DNA from: an archaeon GW2011_AR18
Lineage (GTDB): Archaea; Nanobdellota; Nanobdellia; SCGC-AAA011-G17; GW2011-AR18
Assembly: GCA_000806155.1 (NCBI GenBank)
Contig: JWKX01000003.1
Coordinates: 1-44,071 of the forward strand
DNA: 44,071 bases
Direction: 5' to 3'
In this document: one piece after another, positions 1-7,624 of the stretch
Layout: every line of letters begins with the position of its first letter
How positions within the stretch are numbered: position 1 is the first letter of the stretch
Program-made: the position numbers and the translations under genes
The notes under the pieces: model-generated
The model's input: the letters and a program-made list of their open reading frames with translations, nothing else
Database searches by the model: none
What the model was told of the DNA's origin: nothing

Positions 1-627
1 ACAAATGCAAAACCACAGATAGCAGAATATGAATTCACGACAAAAACAGCAGAAGTAGCAATAATGGATTATCATGGAGTAAAGATACAATTAGTAGAAC
101 TGCCAGCAATATTTACAGGATATTCATATAGTTCAATGGGACCAACTTATCTAAGCATAGCAAGAAACTCTGATCTGGTAGTAATAATAATAGACGGATT
201 GATAGACTGTGAAGAACAATTAAAGTCAATAGAAACAGAATTTTTAGGAGTCGGAGTAAGATTAAGAAAGATAAATGATACAAGCAAGGAATCAATAAAA
301 TGTCTAGTTGTATTAAATAAAATGTTAAAACCATTCAAATGCAAATATCCAGTAATATGGGTAGATGATTTTAAGGATGGAGTATGGAGAATGCTAGATC
401 TATTATATGTTTATACAAAACAGCCAGGAAAAGATAAGGATTACCCGCCAGTAGCATTGAAGAAAGGGAGTGATGTAGAGACTTTAGCATCTGTTGTACA
501 TAAGGATTTCATAAAGAATTTCAGGTTTGCAAGAGTGTGGGGGAAAAGTGCAAAACATGCAGGAGCTAATGTCAGTCTAAACCATAAATTAGCAGAGAAT
601 GATATAGTAGAGTTCCATATAAAATAG
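1..627 (+). CDS. DRG/Rbg-family GTPase with C-terminal TGS domain (5' truncated by window)
   Basis: The reading frame is open from base 1, so the N-terminal P-loop lies outside the window. The visible part starts inside the switch region (AEYEFTTKT), followed by the typical DRG stretch MDYHGVKIQLVELPA, where the DxPG of ordinary GTPases is replaced by VELPA, as is usual in this family. G4 is LVVLNKML. The last ~65 residues (from about PPVALKKGSDV to the end, with ARVWGKSAKHAG) form a TGS domain. DRG proteins are OBG-class GTPases that associate with ribosomes; a translation-linked role is known for the family, and the partner here is unknown. The ATG at base 64 is internal and should not be taken as the start. 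The family call is solid. Confidence 0.9.
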   Translation, partial: TNAKPQIAEYEFTTKTAEVAIMDYHGVKIQLVELPAIFTGYSYSSMGPTYLSIARNSDLVVIIIDGLIDCEEQLKSIETEFLGVGVRLRKINDTSKESIKCLVVLNKMLKPFKCKYPVIWVDDFKDGVWRMLDLLYVYTKQPGKDKDYPPVALKKGSDVETLASVVHKDFIKNFRFARVWGKSAKHAGANVSLNHKLAENDIVEFHIK

Positions 628-633
628 AAATTA

Positions 634-643
634 TTATAAACTT
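634..643 (+). promoter_or_regulatory. TATA box for the gene at 662
   Basis: TTATAAACTT is centred about 24 bp ahead of the ATG at 662. In archaea transcription starts ~25 bp after the TATA centre, so the mRNA is probably leaderless. This supports choosing the ATG at 662. Confidence 0.5.
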
Positions 644-661
644 TATTTCAACTTTTATAGT

Positions 662-1348
662 ATGTATGTATCTAACTTAAGCTTAATATGTGTGAATTTA
701 AAAGAGGGAAATATCGAAGATAGGTTAGCTGGTGAACCAATATCCTCAGAATATCTTGATAGAGCGAGAGTTTTATATTTAAGAGGGGAATATAAGGAGG
801 CTCATGATTCTTATGTCACATTTGCAAACTCAGATTATATGCCAATACAGGATGCAAAAGATTTCGCAGCATGCTGCACAGAGATTGCAAAAACACAAAC
901 AGATTATAGGATTGCCGGAGCATATTATCGTAAAAGTCTTTCATTCTTATATAGATCAATGATGGCTCTAGCAAGAAATAATATGCAACCATTTATCAAA
1001 GAATTTGAAGAAAGATATATAGATAGTCTTATAGGGATATCTTATGCCTGCATTAATGGAAATGAGAATGATATAGGAGAACTTCCTGCAAATAAATTCA
1101 ATAGGTATAGAACAGGAATGGATTATCTAAGGACAGCTATATTACACTTTGAGAATCTAAAAGACGGGGATTCAAACTTGGGAGATAGGATAGGAAAGCT
1201 GTCCTCAGATACAGTATTTAAATTAACAACGTTTGGGAATTCATTATTATTAAATAGTGAGAATGCAAGATCTATACTTAAAGAATCAAAAAAACATCAA
1301 CATGTAACTGATACAGGATGGTTTGACAATATTTATGGTAAAAATTAA
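662..1348 (+). CDS. Hypothetical helical-repeat (TPR-like) protein
   Basis: 228 residues, no family recognised. The middle is alpha-helical with TPR-like spacing: RARVLYLRGEYKEAHDSY (about residues 33-50) reads like one TPR helix pair, and AGAYYRKSLSFLYRSMMALA like another. There is no signal peptide or membrane segment, so it is probably cytosolic and may act as a scaffold; that is inference from fold only. It sits alone between the DRG gene and oapA, each with its own TATA box. It uses GAG/GGG and CTT codons more than its neighbours do, which may point to weak expression or a different origin. Confidence 0.65.
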   Translation: MYVSNLSLICVNLKEGNIEDRLAGEPISSEYLDRARVLYLRGEYKEAHDSYVTFANSDYMPIQDAKDFAACCTEIAKTQTDYRIAGAYYRKSLSFLYRSMMALARNNMQPFIKEFEERYIDSLIGISYACINGNENDIGELPANKFNRYRTGMDYLRTAILHFENLKDGDSNLGDRIGKLSSDTVFKLTTFGNSLLLNSENARSILKESKKHQHVTDTGWFDNIYGKN

Positions 1349-1366
1349 TCTTTTATAACACCATAA

Positions 1367-1377
1367 ACTTTAAAAAC
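1367..1377 (+). promoter_or_regulatory. TATA box of the oapA-oapB operon
   Basis: ACTTTAAAAAC is centred ~26 bp ahead of the ATG at 1398, giving a predicted leaderless oapA transcript. oapB follows 16 bp after oapA with its own strong Shine-Dalgarno. Confidence 0.55.
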
Positions 1378-1397
1378 AGACTTAATTCTTTAAGAAT

Positions 1398-2027
1398 ATG
1401 GGTTTAGGAAGCTTATTTGGAAGATTCTTTACAGGTTTATTCGGCAAAAAAAAGAATTTAAGATTAGGAATATATGGTCCCCCGAATGCAGGAAAATCAT
1501 CATTAGCTAATAGAATTTCTAAAGACTGGTTAGGTGAAGAGATAAGCAAGGTAAGCCATATACCACACGAGACAAGAGAAGTAATAGTAAAAGAGAAGAT
1601 AACAGTAAAATCAAAAGGAAAAGAATTAACATTCAATCTAGTAGATACACCAGGAATAGCAACAAAAATAGATTATGAGGATTTCATAAAATTCAAGATG
1701 AATGCCAAAGAGGCAAAAGAGAGAGCAAAAGAGGCTACAAAAGGGGTAATAGATGCAATAAAATGGCTAGATAATATGGATTGCGTATTAGTTGTATTAG
1801 ATGCGACAATAAATCCATACAGCCAGGTAAATATAACAATCATAGGAAATCTTGCTGCCAGAAACATACCTGTATTAATAGTCGCTAATAAAATAGATCT
1901 CAAAAAATCAGATGTGAAAAGAATAGAGGCAGCGTTCCCGCAATATCCTACAATAGGAATATCAGCAGACAAGGGAACAAACCTAGAAGCATTTTATGAT
2001 GAACTATTTAAACTAGTGAAACAGTAA
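1398..2027 (+). CDS. oapA: Era-like GTPase OapA
   Basis: All G motifs are visible: P-loop GPPNAGKSS (residues 27-35), switch region HETRE (57-61), G3 DTPG (83-86), G4 NKID (164-167) and G5 SADKG near 189. The N-terminus (MGLGSLFGRFFTGLFGKK) is amphipathic and could touch the membrane. The size of 209 residues fits small Era/Der-like archaeal GTPases. It is followed 16 bp later by oapB, with oapC nearby; the three-gene set is known in euryarchaea as the origin-associated proteins, conserved next to orc1/cdc6 in haloarchaea. No orc1 gene is in this window. The substrate process is unknown; the GTPase call is certain, and the Oap name rests on the neighbourhood. Confidence 0.85.
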   Translation: MGLGSLFGRFFTGLFGKKKNLRLGIYGPPNAGKSSLANRISKDWLGEEISKVSHIPHETREVIVKEKITVKSKGKELTFNLVDTPGIATKIDYEDFIKFKMNAKEAKERAKEATKGVIDAIKWLDNMDCVLVVLDATINPYSQVNITIIGNLAARNIPVLIVANKIDLKKSDVKRIEAAFPQYPTIGISADKGTNLEAFYDELFKLVKQ

Positions 2028-2030
2028 AAA

Positions 2031-2036
2031 AGGAGG
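2031..2036 (+). promoter_or_regulatory. Strong Shine-Dalgarno of oapB
   Basis: AGGAGG lies 7-8 nt ahead of the ATG at 2044. It contrasts with the leaderless starts of first genes in this window and marks oapB as an internal operon gene. Confidence 0.7.
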
Positions 2037-2043
2037 AAAAAAT

Positions 2044-2424
2044 ATGCTAACATTGCAATATATACCGCATCATGAATTTTCTCATCTAGTATTAGAAGAT
2101 AAGTTAAAGAAAATAATGAAGGCAGTGAAGGATGATAAAATATTATTAATAGAGGGAAGACTAGATCCGATTGAAGAGTCTGAATTAATAAAAAGAACAA
2201 TGAGTGAAATCAATAAGAATTTCAGTGGGATAGAGATAGCAAGCATAGATTATGATCTAAAGAAACAGGAATTATGGGATCATATAAGAAAAGGAATAGC
2301 TAATCTATTATTGAAAAGAAGATCAGGATTGACAATAGTAGGACCAGCATCAATAGTAAGAGAGATAAAGAAAGATCCTAACAAGATAGAACTATTGACA
2401 ATGGAAAAGAAAAAGAAGAGATAA
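2044..2424 (+). CDS. oapB: OapB/DUF2073 family protein
   Basis: 126 residues matching the DUF2073 (OapB/ArvB) pattern: EDKLKKIMKAVKDDKIL near residue 17, the block IEGRLDPIEESELIKRTM (about 38-55), the FSGIEIAS block, and RRSGLTIVGPASIVREIKKD near the C-terminus. No membrane segment is present. Members have been described as RNA-binding partners of the adjacent GTPase; the exact role in this lineage is unknown. It is coupled to oapA by 16 bp and ends in a Lys-rich tail. A T-run (CTTTTTTT at 2428-2435) just after the stop is a probable archaeal terminator, separating it from oapC. Confidence 0.8.
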   Translation: MLTLQYIPHHEFSHLVLEDKLKKIMKAVKDDKILLIEGRLDPIEESELIKRTMSEINKNFSGIEIASIDYDLKKQELWDHIRKGIANLLLKRRSGLTIVGPASIVREIKKDPNKIELLTMEKKKKR

Positions 2425-2427
2425 AAC

Positions 2428-2435
2428 TTTTTTTA
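2428..2435 (+). terminator. Oligo-T terminator after oapB
   Basis: A run of seven T residues begins four bases after the oapB stop codon. Archaeal RNA polymerase terminates on such T-runs without needing a hairpin. oapC downstream has its own promoter. Confidence 0.5.
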
Positions 2436-2450
2436 TATAATCTCTTACTC

Positions 2451-2466
2451 TAAAATACGTATTTTA
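2451..2466. promoter_or_regulatory. Perfect 16-bp palindrome upstream of oapC (candidate operator)
   Basis: TAAAATACGTATTTTA is perfectly self-complementary. It lies 11 bp before the oapC TATA box (CTTTAAATAAG, about 2477-2486) and ~53 bp before the TTG start, a position suited to a dimeric HTH regulator. No regulator is identified. Confidence 0.4.
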
Positions 2467-2518
2467 CTATAATAACCTTTAAATAAGCTATAAACACTAA
2501 AATAATCGAGGGTTAAAA

Positions 2519-2908
2519 TTGCACCAATGCGTAAGATGTAACAAATTATATCCTGATGGAAGTAATGAGATACTAAAAGGATGTACTGATTGTAAGGGAA
2601 GATTCTTCTTCTTTGTAAAGAAAGAGGCATTAGAGAAAGCACAGGAGATAACTCATAATCTCACAAGAGAGGATAAAGACAGAATAGAAAAAGATGTCAT
2701 GGACATATTAGGAATTGATGATGAGAAGCCTGTAATATTAGACTTAGCATCAGTGAACATATTAGGGGCTGGAAAGTTTGAATTAGATCTAGTAAGGTTA
2801 TTCAAAGGAGAGCCAATGGTGTATAGGTTAGAAGAGGGAAAATACTTCATAGACATAGCACAGACATTCATGAATAATAAAAAACTGAAGGATGAAGAGA
2901 AAAAATAA
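2519..2908 (+). CDS. oapC: OapC-family zinc-ribbon protein
   Basis: 129 residues. A zinc ribbon fills the N-terminus: CVRC at residues 4-7 and CTDC at about 22-25, joined by the typical KLYPDGSNEILKG segment and followed by KGRFFFFVKKEA. This matches the OapC/DUF2072 pattern (C..C...F.DGS..IL.GCP.C). The C-terminal half (LDLASVNILGAGKFELDLVRL) is the conserved tail of the family. The start is TTG: no ATG lies before the first Cys pair, a GAGGG motif sits about 5 nt upstream, and the TATA box at about 2477-2486 gives a very short leader. It has its own promoter despite its link to oapA-oapB. Its 3' end abuts the convergent gene at 2909 with no spacer. Confidence 0.8.
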   Translation: MHQCVRCNKLYPDGSNEILKGCTDCKGRFFFFVKKEALEKAQEITHNLTREDKDRIEKDVMDILGIDDEKPVILDLASVNILGAGKFELDLVRLFKGEPMVYRLEEGKYFIDIAQTFMNNKKLKDEEKK

Positions 2909-3673
2909 TCAGTCAGAACTTCTAACATATCTTATCTTTCCAGGTGCAACTCTCCTATATCCTTTATCGTATGCTGAAGGTTTTACTATTTTTATAATTT
3001 CTTTAGCATTTTCTACTGACTTTGCTTTAACTTCTAAAGTTGAATATGCCTTATAATCAGGATCTAAACCTCTCTTTATTAAATCTTTTACTATCTCTCT
3101 TCCTTTACTGTAAGTCAATTCATTTTTTTCAGCTTCTGAATACTCTCTCCTGAATGTTTTAATATAACTATGAATGACCTGTATTGGAAGATCTTCCAAA
3201 ACTCTTACTCCTCTTAATTCTTTTTCTTCTGCCTCTCTTATCCTTTGAGTTCTAGCAGCTCTTTCTAAATCTCTATCAGATATAGGTCTTATTTTATGTT
3301 TTTTCTTTTCTTTGCTATAGCCTGATGTGTCTGCATCTCTTGATTCATCATATACTTGCTGTGTTTCTATAAAACTCTTCATATATTTAGAAGATGCAAC
3401 TCTTAATTCTTCATCTTCTACACTATCAACTTCTTGAGATTCTAGTCTTGCTAAAACTTCTAAAGTGTGTCTTTTAGATTCTGCTGAACCTTCAACAGTA
3501 GAACTTGTAACAGCAAAACTAAAACCCTTTCTATCTTTTCCACTATAACCAAAACCACTTTTCTCTTCTTTACTATTTTTAAGAGCATCTCTCCTAATCT
3601 GATCAAAACTTTTGTAAGGTTCAAAACCTGCTAATCTTTCACCTAAAGTTTTTTTATCATCAGAATCATCCAT
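2909..3673 (-). CDS. Hypothetical charged protein
   Basis: 254 residues from the preferred ATG at 3673; a longer reading (ATG at 3700) adds nine residues. The TATA-like ATTTAAAAAG at 3701-3710 lies only a few bases ahead of 3700 but about 33 bp ahead of 3673, favouring the shorter form MDDSDDKKTLGERLAG. The N-terminal ~150 residues are highly charged and probably disordered. The C-terminal ~90 residues look folded: EEKELRGVRVLEDLPIQV, then a helical EYSEAEKNELTYSKGREIV, then a strand-rich end with KGYRRVAPGKIRYVR. The basic tail might bind nucleic acid (inference). No family recognised. It lies tail-to-tail with oapC and just downstream of the PIN-ATPase gene on the same strand. Confidence 0.6.
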   Translation of the reverse strand: MDDSDDKKTLGERLAGFEPYKSFDQIRRDALKNSKEEKSGFGYSGKDRKGFSFAVTSSTVEGSAESKRHTLEVLARLESQEVDSVEDEELRVASSKYMKSFIETQQVYDESRDADTSGYSKEKKKHKIRPISDRDLERAARTQRIREAEEKELRGVRVLEDLPIQVIHSYIKTFRREYSEAEKNELTYSKGREIVKDLIKRGLDPDYKAYSTLEVKAKSVENAKEIIKIVKPSAYDKGYRRVAPGKIRYVRSSD

Positions 3674-3750
3674 ATAAATCACTAAGGTTTTAGAAAACAT
3701 CTTTTTAAATTTATCTGAAGTTGTTAACTATTGTTAGAAAATAAATATAA

Positions 3751-5589
3751 TTAAATTCTGACTTCAATTTTTTTGCCTTTATCCAAATTCTTCATCAATT
3801 CTCTTCCTAATTCAGATTTTTTATTAATCTTAATATCGCCATTCTTACCAATAGTATAAGTAAGTAAAAATTTATCATCAACAAAAATATCAGCTTGTCT
3901 ACTAGAATAATCAGAAGGAACATTAAAAATCAAAGCTTTCTTGGACTCCTCAACATTATAATGAACAGATTTTTTATTAGAATTAGCTTCATCATCAGAT
4001 GAATTATGATCATCATATTCGCGGACATCAATACTCATACCGATCTTTTTTTCTAATTTTTCAATATTAGAACCCTGAGAACCAATAATCCTAGCAATAG
4101 TATTTTCAGGAACATAAACTTCAACTTTATTATTAGAAATTACTTTAACTTTAATTCTATCAGTATAATCTCTGAATTCACGTTCAATCTGCTTAGCAGC
4201 AAGAGCATTAGCAGGATTACTCTTAAGTTCAGAAGATTCTGAAACAGGAATAACAACTGTTTCCTCACCATAACTATAAATTTCAAATTCTAATTTATTA
4301 GCCAAGAAATCACGAACTTCAACAACAGGACGAGCAAGATCAGCTTCAACCATACCAGAAGGAACTTTAACAATCATCTGAACAGTCATAATTTTACCAA
4401 TATTACCTTTATCAATAAATAATAAAGTGTCAAGAACAGAAGGAATCATACCAACATCCATACGACTAATAAATCTTTGGACAGCATCAATAGGAGTAGC
4501 AGCATGCAAGACACCTAAAACATTAGAACCACCTAGTCTTAAATCAGTATATAATTCAAAATCAGGAGTATTACGCATCTCATCAAAAATAATATAGTCA
4601 GGTCTTGATAAGAAAAGAATATCATGAATCTCATCAGAAGAAGCTAAATTTTTACTGTATTGAGTAATCTCTTTAGATAAAATAAGACTACGAGGAGATT
4701 CAACTGTCTTAGTGATAAAATTATGGGAAGCATAATATTCAGCTAGAGATTGTGCGAATGTACTTTTACCAGATCCTGTAGTTCCAGCAATAATAACACC
4801 ACGAGCTTTAGATTTAACTCTCTCAGCAATCTTTTCAGGCAGATTATAATCTTCAATCTTCAAGACTTTAATAGGTTTTACAGCAGTAATCTCCCAACCA
4901 TCAGAGACAGGGGGTTTAGCAATAACAATCCTATAATCCTTATATTGAACAATAGTAGAACCCTCTCTAGAAATTTCAATAAAAGCATTAGGTTCAATCC
5001 TAGATCTTTCAACTATCTCTTTAGTTAAAAACTGCACATCTAATTGAGATAATACTTTAGGAGAAACGTCATCAAGTCTCCATTCACCAGGCTTACCCTT
5101 CTTAGCTTTAACTAAACAATCTTCCTTAATATGGATTGACATAGTCTCAGAATCAAAGAATTCTTCAATACCTAACTTATCTTTCATCTCCTGCCTATGA
5201 TAATACTGAACTTCAATACCTAAAGCTTTAGCAGATTCAGACTGAACTTTATCAGCAGTAACTAAAACAGCAGATTCATTATAAGCAATATCACGAATTA
5301 AAGCATCAACTTCACCACCATCCTTAGCATAAGCTTTCTGGTAAAGATTAGGACGATCACCTGCAAAAGATAATTTAATTTTTTCTTCTGAATGAAGTTT
5401 CTGTAAAGCCTGAAGTTCTTCTAAACCAAGAAAACCAATTTCCTGACCAGTATTAGCCTGATGTTCAAGTTCAGCAAGAACAGCACGAGGAACAATAATA
5501 TTACCAGAGATTTTTTTATTCTTAAAAAGTTTAGTAACTGCTCTTTCAACAACAACTGATGTATCAACAACATACTTCTTATCATCCAT
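3751..5589 (-). CDS. PIN domain-ATPase-KH protein (PINc/VapC-family ATPase)
   Basis: 612 residues with three modules. An N-terminal PIN nuclease fold (1-130) carries the acidic residues D9, E40, D95 and D113 (VVDTSVV, VLAELEH, GGEVDAL, VTADK). A PilT/VirB11-type ATPase follows, with P-loop GTTGSGKST (269-277), Walker B DYIIFDEMRN (331-340) and a conserved HAATPIDAVQRF segment. A KH domain with IARIIGSQGSNIEKLEKKIG lies near residues 500-525. This architecture is widespread and well conserved in archaea; a role in RNA processing or ribosome maturation is commonly suggested but unproven. The ATG at 5589 fits a TATA-like element ~25 bp upstream. It is divergent from the gene at 5646. Confidence 0.88.
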   Translation of the reverse strand: MDDKKYVVDTSVVVERAVTKLFKNKKISGNIIVPRAVLAELEHQANTGQEIGFLGLEELQALQKLHSEEKIKLSFAGDRPNLYQKAYAKDGGEVDALIRDIAYNESAVLVTADKVQSESAKALGIEVQYYHRQEMKDKLGIEEFFDSETMSIHIKEDCLVKAKKGKPGEWRLDDVSPKVLSQLDVQFLTKEIVERSRIEPNAFIEISREGSTIVQYKDYRIVIAKPPVSDGWEITAVKPIKVLKIEDYNLPEKIAERVKSKARGVIIAGTTGSGKSTFAQSLAEYYASHNFITKTVESPRSLILSKEITQYSKNLASSDEIHDILFLSRPDYIIFDEMRNTPDFELYTDLRLGGSNVLGVLHAATPIDAVQRFISRMDVGMIPSVLDTLLFIDKGNIGKIMTVQMIVKVPSGMVEADLARPVVEVRDFLANKLEFEIYSYGEETVVIPVSESSELKSNPANALAAKQIEREFRDYTDRIKVKVISNNKVEVYVPENTIARIIGSQGSNIEKLEKKIGMSIDVREYDDHNSSDDEANSNKKSVHYNVEESKKALIFNVPSDYSSRQADIFVDDKFLLTYTIGKNGDIKINKKSELGRELMKNLDKGKKIEVRI

Positions 5590-5645
5590 GAAATAATTTA
5601 TAGAAGATATGTTTATTAAGGTTTTTGTATGAGTATTTAATAAAA

Positions 5646-6167
5646 ATGACCTATTTATATCACAGAGTGCCTGAAAAATTACATGGAAAAATACTTTATC
5701 CGTTAAATCAACTTAAAGAGCATTATCCTAAATTATATAATGAAGAATTATCAAAATATAAAGGAAGAGAACATATACTTAAAGATAAGATACCAATATT
5801 AAATTGTTTATGGGGTGAAGTTCTACATTTTTCTATTGTTAACCCTTCAAATATTTATTCAGCATTAAGAGAGGCTGGATCTAAAATACAAGGAAAAACA
5901 AAATGGTATAAAATTGATCCGAAAAAATTAGATAAAAATAAGGCTGTAATATATTCCTATGAATCAAAAGAGTTTACAGACAAAGATTTTGAAAAATATT
6001 CTATAGAAAAATTGGATACTTATAGAGAATTACCTATAAAAGCAAAAGAATACTATAAATTCTCATTCCACAATGGAAAGAAACCATTATTATTTCAGTT
6101 TGTGCCTCATGTGTTATACAATTCTTCATTAAATGTTGAAGATCTAGAAATTGTTGAAATAGAATAA
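5646..6167 (+). CDS. Conserved-looking hypothetical protein
   Basis: 173 residues from ATG 5646 (a TTG at 5625 would add seven). The N-terminus reads MTYLYHRVPEKLHGKILYP, followed by LNQLKEHYPKLYNEELSKYKGREHIL, a compact domain with many aromatic and invariant-looking residues (H, R, P, Y, GRE). Later it has NCLWGEVLHFSIVNPSNIY and a C-terminal FHNGKKPLLFQFVPHVLYN. There is no signal peptide or membrane segment. I do not recognise a named family. The density of W, H, R and N residues suggests an enzyme rather than a structural protein, but no catalytic set can be named. It is divergent from the PIN-ATPase gene with 56 bp between them. Confidence 0.65.
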   Translation: MTYLYHRVPEKLHGKILYPLNQLKEHYPKLYNEELSKYKGREHILKDKIPILNCLWGEVLHFSIVNPSNIYSALREAGSKIQGKTKWYKIDPKKLDKNKAVIYSYESKEFTDKDFEKYSIEKLDTYRELPIKAKEYYKFSFHNGKKPLLFQFVPHVLYNSSLNVEDLEIVEIE

Positions 6168-6257
6168 ATCTTTCAAAAACAGCAGAATTACTACTAAAAT
6201 GAGCTACATAATCTTTATAAAGTCTTAATATAATCATAATTTAGATATAAACTTACT

Positions 6258-6264
6258 AGGAGGT
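6258..6264 (+). promoter_or_regulatory. Strong Shine-Dalgarno of the zinc-ribbon gene
   Basis: AGGAGGT is an extended match to the archaeal 16S rRNA 3' end and sits at normal spacing from the ATG at 6274. It decides the start and implies a transcript with a 5' leader. Confidence 0.6.
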
Positions 6265-6273
6265 AAGAGTAGA

Positions 6274-6468
6274 ATGGGATTTAGAGAAGGCGGAAGCGGA
6301 AGATCAAATGGTGGCGGTGGCCGTAGTTTTGATAGAGGTCCTAGAGAGATGCACGATGCTACATGTAGCGAATGCGGAACTCAGACAAAAGTACCTTTCA
6401 AGCCAAAAGAAGGAAGACCAGTATATTGTAAAGATTGCTACATGAAGAAAAAAGATTCTTCAGAGTAA
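6274..6468 (+). CDS. Glycine-rich CxxC zinc-ribbon microprotein
   Basis: 64 residues. A Gly/Ser/Arg-rich flexible N-terminus (about 1-25) precedes a zinc ribbon: CSEC (31-34) and CKDC (53-56), separated by TQTKVPFKPKEGRPVY. The C..C....VPF.P..GRPVYC..C pattern is common in small proteins of DPANN archaea and candidate-phyla bacteria, usually annotated only as CxxC zinc-ribbon domain. The RGG-like tail suggests nucleic-acid binding (inference). A strong Shine-Dalgarno AGGAGGT ends 8 nt before the ATG, the best one in the window, which suggests high expression. Confidence 0.8.
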   Translation: MGFREGGSGRSNGGGGRSFDRGPREMHDATCSECGTQTKVPFKPKEGRPVYCKDCYMKKKDSSE

Positions 6469-6498
6469 TAATATAATAACTTATACTTACAGAATTCT

Positions 6499-6524
6499 TA
6501 ATTTATTTTTTATTTTTTATTTTA
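6499..6524 (+). terminator. T-rich terminator after the zinc-ribbon gene
   Basis: Three consecutive T-runs of 5-6 residues separated by single A residues occur shortly after the stop at 6468. This is typical of archaeal intrinsic termination. Confidence 0.5.
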
Positions 6525-6603
6525 AAAACTTTATATTATATATAGTCAATATTTAAATCTTAAATCTACACTTAGCCATATTACCTATGGAGAGTGATTA
6601 ATT

Positions 6604-7413
6604 ATGAAAAATATATTTTTAAGTCTAGTTTTAATAATACTAATAATTGGATGCACAACAAATGTTGATAATAGCCAAACTTCACAAGATAAAGGAAGAG
6701 TTGTTTTCACAATAACAGATGCAGCAGCAGATATGGGAGCTGTAACAAGTGTGAAAATAAAAGTAGACAGTGTGAAAGTACATAGCGAGACAGAGGGATG
6801 GGTAGATGTAACAACAACACCTCAGGAATATGATTTATTAAAATTAAAAGCAGAAGGAACACAAGCACTATTAGCAGATGCAGAACTTAAGGATGGAGAG
6901 TACAACCAATTAAGATTAGATATTTCAAACGTTGTTGTAGTAGATGACAAAGGAGAACATGAAGCTAAATTACCATCAGGAGAACTTAAGATAAATGGAG
7001 AATTAACAGTAAAATCAAATACAACATCTACTGCAGTCTTTGATTTCATATTAGACGAATCATTACATATAACAGGAAACGGACAGTACATACTAGCTCC
7101 TGTAATACAACTAGAAACAAGAGAGGATGCAGAAGTTGAAATAAAAAGTGATAATAAAGTAGAAGTAAAAGCTGGAAAAGTAAAGACAAATGTCAAAGTA
7201 GGAACTGATGAGAAAGGAAACGTAGGAATAGGATTAGGAATAGCAAAAGATGCTAAATTAGATATTGATGCTTTAGGAGGATTAAAATTAGGAATAGGGA
7301 GAAGTGAAGAAAGAAAAAATGAGAATTCAGCAAATGCTAAAAGCAATAATTCTGTAAATATCAATAATGATATAGAAGTTGATAGTTCAGTAAATGCTGG
7401 AATTTCTTATTAA
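6604..7413 (+). CDS. Secreted DUF4382-domain lipoprotein
   Basis: 269 residues. A lipoprotein signal (MKNIFLSLVLIILIIGC) places the lipidated Cys at 17. Residues ~30-180 show the DUF4382 pattern: GRVVFTITDAAADMGAVTSV, KIKVDSVKVHSETEGWVDV, YDLLKL, LLADAELKDGEYNQLRLDI, and a C-terminal strand QYILAPVIQLETRED. DUF4382 domains are beta-sandwiches of unknown function on cell-surface proteins. The last ~90 residues are low-complexity and Asn/Val/Lys-rich, possibly a spacer. A Shine-Dalgarno-like GGAGAGTGATT starts 15 nt before the ATG. The gene is monocistronic, with T-runs on both sides. Confidence 0.85.
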   Translation: MKNIFLSLVLIILIIGCTTNVDNSQTSQDKGRVVFTITDAAADMGAVTSVKIKVDSVKVHSETEGWVDVTTTPQEYDLLKLKAEGTQALLADAELKDGEYNQLRLDISNVVVVDDKGEHEAKLPSGELKINGELTVKSNTTSTAVFDFILDESLHITGNGQYILAPVIQLETREDAEVEIKSDNKVEVKAGKVKTNVKVGTDEKGNVGIGLGIAKDAKLDIDALGGLKLGIGRSEERKNENSANAKSNNSVNINNDIEVDSSVNAGISY

Positions 7414-7417
7414 TTTT

Positions 7418-7600
7418 TTATTCTTTATATGTACAACATTCATTAGCTAATTCTCTTAATCTTTGAGCATTATATTTAGTGAAAACAGTTTCATATCTAG
7501 AAAGTTTCATTTCTTCTTTAAAAACTGATAATCTAAAAAATAGTCTATATAATATATCTGATTCAAAATTTTCATCATCACAATTCTCTTCAATACCCAC
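7418..7600 (-). CDS. Small hypothetical protein (60 residues)
   Basis: 60 codons from GTG at 7600, reading MGIEENCDDENFESDIL, then an amphipathic helix-rich part with RLFFRLSVFKEEMKL and NAQRLRELANECCTYKE. A TTTAAAT element ~25 bp upstream of the GTG could drive a leaderless message, and the frame fills the space between the lipoprotein and trmI. No family recognised; expression is uncertain. Confidence 0.4.
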   Translation of the reverse strand: MGIEENCDDENFESDILYRLFFRLSVFKEEMKLSRYETVFTKYNAQRLRELANECCTYKE

Positions 7601-7624
7601 AAATAATCTCTTTTATATTATTAT

